From assembly GCF_004217315.1 (NCBI RefSeq), contig NZ_SGWR01000002.1:426414-490413 (forward strand): a DNA stretch of 64,000 bases. Direction: 5' to 3'. Source of the stretch: Corticibacter populi (lineage in GTDB: Bacteria > Pseudomonadota > Gammaproteobacteria > Burkholderiales > Burkholderiaceae_C). The notes below the pieces were generated by a model, which saw only the letters and a list, made by a program, of their open reading frames with translations, did not search any database and had not been told where the DNA came from. Within the stretch, counting starts at the first letter, position 1; each line of letters opens with the position of its first letter. The position numbers were made by a program, and so were the translations under genes. Shown here piece after piece: positions 55,850 through 64,000 of this stretch.

Positions 55850-56497
55850 AAGGCAGCAACTGTCGCACCACATCCATCGCAAAGCCCCGCGTCAGTAGAA
55901 AACGCATCTGCTTGGCGCGCATCTTCTGCTGTTCGGGCCAAGGCAGGGCGGCCAGATCAACGCCGCCGAACTTGGCCTGCCAGACCTGACGGGCACGCTC
56001 CAGTTCGGTTTCCTGCAAGGGCGCGAGAGCCTCTTGCACCAACTCCTTGTCAAGGCCCTTGGCCTGCAGCGCCTGGCGCAGGCGCACCGAACCCATGCGC
56101 GGGGCTTTCTGGCGCACCAATGCCTCGGCAGCCCGTTCGTCGCTGAGCAGGCCACGTGCCTGCAGTTTGTCGAGCAAGGCTTCGAGTGCATCCGGGGTGT
56201 CGGGCCCAGGCCGCTCGGCAGCCGCCCCTGTCGCATCATCGCCTTCCGCCTGCACATGGAGTACAAGCTTGCGGCGCAGTTCGGCACGGCTGTACTCGCG
56301 ACCGGCCAGGGCCCGCAGCGCCCGCGCCTGCAAACTGAGGCCGGTGCCCTTCAAGGCATGCTGCTGGGCTTCGCGGGCACGTGCGAGGGCGCGGGCATGC
56401 GCAGCAGCGCCACCGGCCTGGGGCTGCGGCCGGGACTCGCCATCCTGGCCGCTGGGGCCCTCATGCCCCGGCGCGTCGTTGCCGTGCTCCACCGTCA

Positions 56498-56498
<1 letters not shown>
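55848..56498 (-). CDS. recX: Regulatory protein RecX
   Basis: Binds RecA filaments and restrains recombinase activity. The 216-residue protein has a 45-residue low-complexity N-terminus (GGAAAHARALARAREAQQ) longer than usual. The three-helix RecX repeats follow (LSLQARALRALAGREYSRAELRRKL, ALLDKLQARGLLSDERAAEA, FGGVDLAALPWPEQQKMRAKQMRFLLTRGF). ATG 56498 overlaps the recA TGA as TGATG, so it is translated with recA. A TTG at 56501 is a weaker alternative. The stop codon is formed with the end of repeat copy C. Confidence 0.93.
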
Positions 56499-57568
<1,070 letters not shown>

Positions 57569-57719
57569 GGAATGCTCCTTGTCACTGAAGGGGTTGGACT
57601 GCAGCGGCTTGGCGAAGGATCCAGTCTGAATCGGCACTGCGTCTGTGGCCATGCGTCTGCGATAGGCGCTAGTTTACGGGGCAATACATTCGAAAAACAC
57701 CGATTAATAGTCAGTTTGA

Positions 57720-57735
57720 TTGACTTTATAGTCAA
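57720..57735. promoter_or_regulatory. MarR-type operator between recA and marR
   Basis: TTGACT-TTAT-AGTCAA is a perfect 6-bp palindrome lying 10 bases before the marR start codon. AGTCA at 57709-57713 adds a half-site. MarR repressors typically bind such sites over their own promoter. On the minus strand TTGACT is a possible -35 hexamer for recA, so binding could affect both genes. Confidence 0.6.
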
Positions 57736-57745
57736 GGTTGTGGGT

Positions 57746-58279
57746 ATGATGCGGCGCATGAAAGACATCGAGACCCACTGGGAAGAATCCGCCAGCATCA
57801 GCGGCGCCACACCGCCAGCCGATGCCTGGCGCCAGACCCACCTGGGGCGCCTGCTTGGCCACGCGCTGCGGCGCTTCGACGAGCGGGTGCTGCACCTGAT
57901 GGCGCACGATGCGGAGGTGCCGCTGGCGCTCTCGAACCTGGCGGCACGCAACAAGATCAGCGCGGCGCACATCCACATCACGCGGCACCTGTCGCTGCGC
58001 GGTGACCGCATCACCACGCTGGCGCAACGCGCCGGCATGAGCAAGCAGGCCATGGCCACGCTGGTCGATCAATGCGAGGCCTGGGGACTGGTGCGGCGCG
58101 AGCCTGACCCAAGCGACGGACGCGCCAGCCGCGTGGTCTTCTCGGAAACGGGCCTGGCATGGCTGGCGGCGTTCGAGCGCGCCGTGCGGCAGGCCGAAGC
58201 CGAATTCGAGGCGGATGTGGATCCCCAAGTGGCGCTGGTGGTGCGCATCGGGCTGGAGAGCTACGCCAGCGGGTATTGA
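57746..58279 (+). CDS. MarR-family transcriptional regulator
   Basis: Winged-helix regulator of 177 residues. The start is taken at ATG 57746 (57749 and 57758 are alternatives; the site AAGGTTGTGGG precedes the first). The HTH is in NKISAAHIHITRHLSLRGDRITTLAQRAGMSKQAMATLVDQCEAWG and the wing in LVRREPDPSDGRASRVVFSETG. It is divergent from recA across a palindrome and convergent with chpA through repeat copy D. The neighbouring target may simply be itself; no efflux or stress gene is adjacent. Confidence 0.85.
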   Translation: MMRRMKDIETHWEESASISGATPPADAWRQTHLGRLLGHALRRFDERVLHLMAHDAEVPLALSNLAARNKISAAHIHITRHLSLRGDRITTLAQRAGMSKQAMATLVDQCEAWGLVRREPDPSDGRASRVVFSETGLAWLAAFERAVRQAEAEFEADVDPQVALVVRIGLESYASGY

Positions 58280-58379
58280 AGCAGCATCACCACCGAGCCG
58301 CGCAGCCCGCCCTTCCCTGGCTTCGCCCGCGCGCCCCCTTGGTGATTGATGACACGCCCGCCCTAGCCTTGCAACCTTT

Positions 58380-58657
58380 CAGGTTCTTAGAACCTGTTCA
58401 CGATCTTTTCGTGGGCCACGTTGCCCCGGCAGGCGATGCGATGCAAGGCGCAAACTGCAGTCGGGCCGGTGGCCCGACGAGGATTTGTAACGCCGCAGCG
58501 CGCGCCTGCCGGGACAACCCGAAGGGCAGGAGGTCAAAAACGCACCGGGCGGCGTTGCCCGCCTTGCCCAGACGGCCGGTCTGGGCTGCGACGGGCGTCT
58601 TGCCCACTGCATTTTTGACCTCCCGCGTGACCCACGAAAAGATCGTGAACAGGTTCT
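58380..58657 (+). repeat. Dispersed TIR element, full-length copy D with adjacent extra end
   Basis: The element proper is 58389-58657 (269 bases), with perfect ends AGAACCTGTTCACGATCTTT and AAAGATCGTGAACAGGTTCT, the best-preserved copy. CAGGTTCT (58380-58387) one base upstream makes the same head-to-head junction as copy C. The last T is the complement of the final A of the chpA stop codon. It separates the convergent marR and chpA genes, and the sequence 58280-58379 has no gene. Confidence 0.95.
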
Positions 58658-61600
58658 TACGCCTGCGCTGTCGAGGTCTGCTCCGTGTACTGCCGCACCA
58701 GCGCCAGCAACTCGGCATCCGAATAGGGCTTGCCCAGGTAATGGTTGGCACCCAGTTCGTCGGCATGGTCGCGGTGCTTCTGGGCCGTGCGCGAGGTGAT
58801 CATCACCACCGGCAGATGGGCCAGCGAGGCCTCGGAACGGATGTAGCGCAGCAACTCGAAGCCGTCCATCTGCGGCATCTCGATGTCCGAGAGCACCACG
58901 GCGGGCGTTTCTTCCTTGAGCCGTTCGATGGCCTGCAAGCCATCGGCCGCCAGCGCGACCCGATAGCCCTCGCGCTTGAGCAGGCGCTGGGTGACGCGGC
59001 GCACGGTGATCGAATCGTCCACCACCAGCACCAGCGGCAGGTGCGCGGCCGATGCGGCGCTGAACGCCAGCGGCTGCAGCAGGGCCGGCTGGGCCTCGGC
59101 GCCCTCCCCGGTTGCGCCGGCCGCGCCGTCCGCCTCGCGCGATTGGCCGAGATCCTGCAACGCATAGGCCTGCGCGCCGTACACATTGGCCAGCGCGATG
59201 AAGTTGTAGACCAGCAGCACCGCGCCCGAGGCCAGCACCGACATGCCGGCGAGACCGGGCAGGTGCGAGAGCTGCGGGCCGAGATTCTTGACCACCACTT
59301 CCTGGTTGCCCAGCACCTCGTCCACATGCAGCGCCACGACCTGCGAGGCACTGCGCACAATGACCACCGGCGTGTTCTTCTCGTCGTTGGGCTGCGGCCG
59401 GCTCGAATGCTGCAGCAGCGCACCCGACCAGTAGAACGGTGCGTCTACGCCATCGACCTCCAGCGTGCGCTGCGCGTAGCACTCGCCAACGGCGCCGGCA
59501 TCGAGGTGCAGGATGTTGCTCACCAGATTGGCCGGAATGCCGAAGGAGAGCGCGCCGACACGCACCAGCAGCACCTGGGTGACGGCCGTGGTGAGCGGCA
59601 TGACGAGGCGGAAGGCGCTGCCCTCGCCGGTCTTGGTGCTGGTCTCGATGCGGCCGCCCAGTGCGTTGATCTCGGTGCGCACCACGTCCATGCCGATACC
59701 GCGGCCGGCCAGGCCGGTGAGCTTGGAGGCGGTCGAGAAACCGGGCAGGAAGATCAGGTTGGCCAGATCCTCGTCCGAGAGGGTCTGTTCCGGCTGGAGC
59801 AGGCCGCGCTCGATGCCCTTGTGGCGGATCGCTTCCAGATCGAGGCCGGCGCCATCGTCGCGGAAGGTGACGGCAACGTCATTGCCCTCCTGCGCGACGC
59901 TGATGGTGATGTGGCCGACCTCGGGCTTGCGCAGGCGCTTGCGCTCCTTGGGCAACTCGATGCCGTGGCCGACGCAGTTGCGCAGCAGGTGCTCGAAACC
60001 GCCCATCATGCGGTCGAGCAGCAGGCGGTCCATTTCGATGCTGCCATTCTCGATGTCCAGCTCGACCTGCTTGCCCAGTTCCTCGGCGGCCTGGCGCACC
60101 AGCGCATGCAGGCGCTCGGAGACGCTGTCGAACTCCACCATGCGGGTGCGCAGCAGATCACGCTGCAGTTCGCGGCCCTTGCGCTCCTGCGCGACCAGGT
60201 CGTCCTCGGTGCCGATCATGGCCGCCTGCAGGGTGCGTTGCACGGTGGCCACGTCGTTGACGGTCTCGGCCATCATGCGGGTGAGTTCCTGCACGCGGGT
60301 GTAGCGGTCGAATTCGAGCGGATCGAAGTCCGAATGCTCCTTGCCCAGGCTCATGCGCGACTGCATCTGCGATTCGGCCTGCACTTCCAGCTCGCGCAAT
60401 TGCTGGCGCAAGCGCTCGAGGTTGACGGTCATGTCGTCCAGCGAGGCATTGAGCTGCTTGAGGCGAGACTCGGCACGGCTGCGCGAAATCTGGATTTCGC
60501 CGGCCTGGTTGATCAGGCGATTGATCAGCTGGCTGCGCACGCGCACCGTCTGGCGGCTCTCGCGCGCGGTCTGCACCACCAGTGCGGTTGGCCCGGGCAA
60601 CTCGCCGCGGTACTCCGCGCCCAGTTGCTCGGTCTGCATGGCATCGGAGCCATCGGGCACGGCATGCTCGCCGTCCGCAGGCACTGCTGCCGCAACGGCA
60701 GCGGCGACGCTGTCGGAAACCGCGTCACCCAACCCGCCGGTTGCCGCATCGGCAAGGGTGCTCGATTCGAACGCGGGCTCGGCCGGCTGGTCGAGCGTCT
60801 GGTTGACGCGCGCGCTCAGTGCATCGAACAGGCTTTGCAAGTCGTCATAGCGCTTGAGCGTGGCATGCACTTGCGCACCGTTGCCCGGCTTGGCCTCGAT
60901 CGCTTCGATCTCGGATTCGAACTGGTGGGCCAGCTCGCCCATCTGGCGTGCACCGGCCAGCCGCGAACTGCCCTTGAGCGTGTGCAGCACGCGCAGTGCC
61001 TCGCTGCGCGCCTCGAACGAATCGGGTTGCTGGGACCATTGCCGCAACGCGCCGATCAGGCGCGGCAGCAAATCGGCGGCCTCTTCCTCGAAGATGGGGA
61101 AGAGGTCCAGATCGACTTCGTCGAACGGCACCGCCAGACGGGATTCACCGATCGCATCGGGGGCCTCGGCCGCCTCGGGCGGCAGGTCGTAGAACGCCGC
61201 GCGCCCTGCCGCGACCAGATCGCGGCTGGGCAGCGGCGCAGGCGGCTGGGGACGGGCCAGGCGCACCAGCGCCTCTTCCAGTGCCTGCAGGCGCTCCTGC
61301 ATGGTCTGTGCAACCCGGCCATTGCCGGTACCGGCCACGATGCCATCGAGCACCGACTGCACTTCCTGCATGGAGTCCTGCAGGATGTCGAGATCGGGGT
61401 GCGCCTCCGTCAGCGGCATGTCGAGCAGGCGCAGCAGCACCGACTGGAAGTGCTGCACGAAGCGTGCAAAACCGGCATCGACGTCGAGCAGCGTGGCTGT
61501 CTCCACCAGTTCCTGCGCCGGCTGCGCGAGGCCCGCGGGCAGCACCGGGTCGCCGCTGAAGGACCAGCGCAGCAGTTCGGCCTCGATGTCCTGCGAGAGC

Positions 61601-64000
61601 TGCAGCGCCTGCAGCAGATGCTGCTCGCGCTCGGGGGCCTGCGCCACCAGCGCGGCTTCCGCGGCAGTGTCGATGACGGCCACATCGACCACCGAATCAT
61701 CCTCGGACGATTCCGCTGCCACAGCGCCCTCCTCCAGCGTCTCGGACGCTGGCGGTGCATCGGCATCGCCGGGCTCGACCACCTCGGCAGTCACTTCCTC
61801 GACCGCTCCCTGCTCCTCCGGGGCATCGGCTGCTTGCTGCGGCGCGGCCTCTTCGGCCTCACCGCCATCCTCCACGACCTCGGTCAACAAGGCCGGCTCA
61901 CTCGGCGGCGGCACCAGCGGCGGCAGATCGCCGAGCGCATCGAGATCGGCCTGCAATTGGGCGTCATCGCCAAACGCCACGGCCGGTGGCGTTGCGGCCT
62001 GTTCTGCGCCGCCCCCCTCGGGCAGGCGACCGAGACCGGACTGGAGTTCCGTGGCCTTGAACGGGATGTTCCAGCGCTCGGCGTTCTCCGGCGACTCGGA
62101 AATCTGGTTATCCAGTTCGTGCAGGAAGCTGTCGAGCACGGTGGCATCGTCGAAATCGGTGGCCGGCACGTCTTGCGAAGACACCGTGGTGTCCTGCGCT
62201 GCTTCCTGCGGCACAGGCAGCTGCGCCGGCGCCTCGTCGGAAAGATCGGCGGGTTCGAGCGGGATGTAGCGCCCTTGCAGGCGCATCGCGTCGGCCGAGC
62301 GCTGGAAGGCTTTGGCGGACCAGTGCGCATGATCACGCAGATGGATGTCGGTGACCCAGCCGTCCATCGCGATCAGCGCCTTGCCGCACAGAGCCAGGAT
62401 GTTCGCATCGAATGGCTTTTGCTCGGCCAGCCAGGCGTTGAGCAACTGCTCCATGGCCCAGGCCGCTTCGCCAAAGACGTCCAGCCCGACCATGCGCGAG
62501 CTGCCCTTGAGGGTATGGAAAGCCCGGCGCAGCGTGGTCTGCTGCGCCATGTCGCCCGGCGCCGCCTCCAGTTGCTCGATCGCCTCGCGGCCGCTGTCGA
62601 TGACGCTTTGCGCCTCTTCCAGGAAGATGTCGAGCAGGTCGCCATCGTCCTCGTCATCTGCCGCGGCGGTGGCGGCAACCGGCGCCGCCAGCGGTGCGGC
62701 AACCGTCTCGAACTGGGCCAACTCGGTGGCAGGCGCTTCGGCGGGTACCGGTGCAGGCGCAGCAGGTGCCGAGGGCACGGCGGCAGGAGTCGCCGCGTCC
62801 GCACCGGAGCTCGACGCCTGCGGCAACGCCGCCGCTTCGGTCGCCGGGGCTTCCTGCACGGCATCGAAAATATCGCGACCACCGATCTGGTAGGCCTTCA
62901 GACGCCCCATCAGTGGCTTGAGCAGAGCCTTGTCAGCGTCATAGACGAACAGTTCCTTGGCCAGGGCCGGCTGGTAGGCCAGCATGTCCACTTGCAGGCC
63001 CAGCGCGCCCAGGTTGCTGCCGATGCGCTCGAAGCGCGGATCGTCGGCGGACAGGGGCTCGGCCCCTTCCTGGGCATGGTGGTCCAGGAAGGCCTCGATA
63101 TCGTGCCCGATCTGCTGCAAGGCCCGGATCGCGGCATCGAGCCCCAGCACCGACAGCACCCCCTTGATGCGCCCGAGCATGCCCGGGACGTTCTTGAGCT
63201 GCTCGGCATTGGCGGGGTTGCGGAAGAACTGGTCGATGCTGTTCTCGGCTTCGCTCAGGCTCAGGCGCAACTCGCCCACCACATTGCCCATGGCGGCGGC
63301 ATCGCTAGCGCGGCTGTAGAGGTCCTCCATCCAGGCGGCGATCGGCTCGGCCTGGCCGGTCTCGGCCACCTTGCGCAGGCGCTGCGAGAGTTCCTGCATG
63401 CGCTCGGGCGAATGGGCGGCGCGCACATGCATGTCGCCCAGCATGGCCTGCAGATACAGTACCGTGGTGGCCACCTCCATCGCCAGTTCGGCCGATGGCA
63501 GCGTCTGGTGCTGCGCCAGGGCGCCGACCACGGCATTGAGTTCCTCGACCAGTTGCGCGGTCTCCGGCACCTGCGCCAGCAAGGCCTGGCCCAGTGCCGC
63601 GAATTGCTGTGCCATCGGCTGCAGCCGGGCTTCGTCACCCTCGGTGATCTTGGCCCAGCCATCGGCGACAGTCTTGAGCTGGTCGAGCAGCCGCTCCTTC
63701 TCGAATGGATCGATCAGGCTGAACGGGTTGTGCTCGTAGTCCAGCGGCTCGAAGGCTTCGAGGCCAAACGCCGCGCGCACGGCACGCAGCACCGGCGCGG
63801 CCACCGCCCTGGGCGGGCGCGCCTGCGCGCAGAAGAACAGCAGATCCTGCATCCAGCGCGCCGTGACCATGGCATCGCCCTGGATCAGCGATGCGTACTG
63901 CACGAGCACGCGGGTGGCGGCACGCTTGACATAGACGTCGTTCGGGATCAACTCCAGCGCCAGGCCCTCGAAGAAGCCGGCGGCCACCTTCCAGAAGGTG
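58657..64000 (-). CDS. chpA: Chp-system hybrid histidine kinase ChpA/PilL (5' end outside the window)
   Basis: Very large CheA-type kinase of the type IV pilus chemosensory system; 1780 residues are visible and the frame is still open at the right edge. From the visible N-terminus there is a ChpA N-domain without a phospho-His (EAENSIDQFF, LGRIKGVLSVLGLDAA). Hpt domains follow, with FHTLKGSSRMVGL near residue 490 and LHTLKGSSRLAGA near 1000. A dimerisation helix and HATPase come next (LLRNCVGHGIELPKERKRLR near 1335, GRGIGMDVVRTE), then CheW (from about 1470) and a receiver with VVDDSITVRR and Asp near 1700 in VLSDIEMPQMDGFE. Long acidic, Ala-rich linkers join the parts. It should control pilus extension and retraction. 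Confidence 0.93.
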   Translation of the reverse strand, partial: TFWKVAAGFFEGLALELIPNDVYVKRAATRVLVQYASLIQGDAMVTARWMQDLLFFCAQARPPRAVAAPVLRAVRAAFGLEAFEPLDYEHNPFSLIDPFEKERLLDQLKTVADGWAKITEGDEARLQPMAQQFAALGQALLAQVPETAQLVEELNAVVGALAQHQTLPSAELAMEVATTVLYLQAMLGDMHVRAAHSPERMQELSQRLRKVAETGQAEPIAAWMEDLYSRASDAAAMGNVVGELRLSLSEAENSIDQFFRNPANAEQLKNVPGMLGRIKGVLSVLGLDAAIRALQQIGHDIEAFLDHHAQEGAEPLSADDPRFERIGSNLGALGLQVDMLAYQPALAKELFVYDADKALLKPLMGRLKAYQIGGRDIFDAVQEAPATEAAALPQASSSGADAATPAAVPSAPAAPAPVPAEAPATELAQFETVAAPLAAPVAATAAADDEDDGDLLDIFLEEAQSVIDSGREAIEQLEAAPGDMAQQTTLRRAFHTLKGSSRMVGLDVFGEAAWAMEQLLNAWLAEQKPFDANILALCGKALIAMDGWVTDIHLRDHAHWSAKAFQRSADAMRLQGRYIPLEPADLSDEAPAQLPVPQEAAQDTTVSSQDVPATDFDDATVLDSFLHELDNQISESPENAERWNIPFKATELQSGLGRLPEGGGAEQAATPPAVAFGDDAQLQADLDALGDLPPLVPPPSEPALLTEVVEDGGEAEEAAPQQAADAPEEQGAVEEVTAEVVEPGDADAPPASETLEEGAVAAESSEDDSVVDVAVIDTAAEAALVAQAPEREQHLLQALQLSQDIEAELLRWSFSGDPVLPAGLAQPAQELVETATLLDVDAGFARFVQHFQSVLLRLLDMPLTEAHPDLDILQDSMQEVQSVLDGIVAGTGNGRVAQTMQERLQALEEALVRLARPQPPAPLPSRDLVAAGRAAFYDLPPEAAEAPDAIGESRLAVPFDEVDLDLFPIFEEEAADLLPRLIGALRQWSQQPDSFEARSEALRVLHTLKGSSRLAGARQMGELAHQFESEIEAIEAKPGNGAQVHATLKRYDDLQSLFDALSARVNQTLDQPAEPAFESSTLADAATGGLGDAVSDSVAAAVAAAVPADGEHAVPDGSDAMQTEQLGAEYRGELPGPTALVVQTARESRQTVRVRSQLINRLINQAGEIQISRSRAESRLKQLNASLDDMTVNLERLRQQLRELEVQAESQMQSRMSLGKEHSDFDPLEFDRYTRVQELTRMMAETVNDVATVQRTLQAAMIGTEDDLVAQERKGRELQRDLLRTRMVEFDSVSERLHALVRQAAEELGKQVELDIENGSIEMDRLLLDRMMGGFEHLLRNCVGHGIELPKERKRLRKPEVGHITISVAQEGNDVAVTFRDDGAGLDLEAIRHKGIERGLLQPEQTLSDEDLANLIFLPGFSTASKLTGLAGRGIGMDVVRTEINALGGRIETSTKTGEGSAFRLVMPLTTAVTQVLLVRVGALSFGIPANLVSNILHLDAGAVGECYAQRTLEVDGVDAPFYWSGALLQHSSRPQPNDEKNTPVVIVRSASQVVALHVDEVLGNQEVVVKNLGPQLSHLPGLAGMSVLASGAVLLVYNFIALANVYGAQAYALQDLGQSREADGAAGATGEGAEAQPALLQPLAFSAASAAHLPLVLVVDDSITVRRVTQRLLKREGYRVALAADGLQAIERLKEETPAVVLSDIEMPQMDGFELLRYIRSEASLAHLPVVMITSRTAQKHRDHADELGANHYLGKPYSDAELLALVRQYTEQTSTAQA

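Noticed and set aside
58398..58766. Open frames through the dispersed element (peptides such as KNAVGKTPVAAQTG recur at 55590, 25197 and 54607)
   Set aside because: The peptides recur only because the DNA repeat recurs. Copies differ by indels that break the frame, and no ribosome site is shared. I treat the element as non-coding.

Overview
The window is GC-rich chromosomal DNA from a betaproteobacterium, most likely order Burkholderiales (Comamonadaceae or a close relative). The evidence is the set of Bug/TctC solute receptors, a type 2 ArgC, Chp-type pilus chemosensing, and housekeeping genes that look native. I cannot name the genus. I see no rRNA, tRNA, CRISPR array, prophage or transposase gene.

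Layout. 0-14 kb is housekeeping: groES-groEL under a CIRCE/heat-shock promoter, a lytic transglycosylase, 5-formyl-THF cyclo-ligase, a CCA enzyme, an SDR, a kdsD-kdsC-lptC lipopolysaccharide block, transaldolase, a DUF2069 protein, an FAD oxidoreductase and thyA. 14-22.3 kb is one long operon: a branched-chain-type ABC importer (livKHMGF), an amidase, an N-carbamoyl-type M20 hydrolase and an XRE-cupin regulator. It is preceded by three phased 17-bp operator-like sites. 22.5-38 kb is an accessory CoA-thioester catabolic island: two class III CoA transferases, a PaaI thioesterase, two acyl-CoA dehydrogenases, a thiolase, a 3-hydroxyacyl-CoA dehydrogenase, two LysR regulators and four Bug receptors without any TctA/TctB membrane partner. 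38.2-41.6 kb holds a small secreted protein and a compact module of an NAD-kinase-like protein, an SPFH/band-7 protein and a divergent NrtR-like NUDIX regulator, with two matching palindromes between them. 41.7-45 kb holds a D-Ala-D-Ala carboxypeptidase, an alpha/beta hydrolase and a PQQ-type sugar dehydrogenase.

45.2-48.7 kb is the most unusual part. A sigma54-type promoter precedes a complete but very short type IV prepilin of 61 residues. Next comes a Sec-secreted 122-residue protein with a C-terminal cysteine pair, then an ABC-2 permease, a membrane-anchored repeat protein and an ABC ATPase. This looks like a two-piece pilin (PilA-N/PilA-C, as in Geobacter) joined to a PilGHI-like transporter. 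49-64 kb returns to housekeeping and sensing: an FHA protein, sucCD, argC, a MarC protein, a CZB-like protein behind an 8-bp tandem repeat, recA-recX, a MarR regulator and the C-terminal 1780 residues of a very large ChpA/PilL kinase, which would be expected to control type IV pili.

A second theme is a dispersed, non-coding, terminal-inverted-repeat element of about 268 bp (AGAACCTGTTCACGATCT ends). Four near-complete or internally shortened copies, two rearranged copies and two orphan ends lie in the window. Repeatedly the element end supplies the last base or bases of a neighbouring gene's stop codon.
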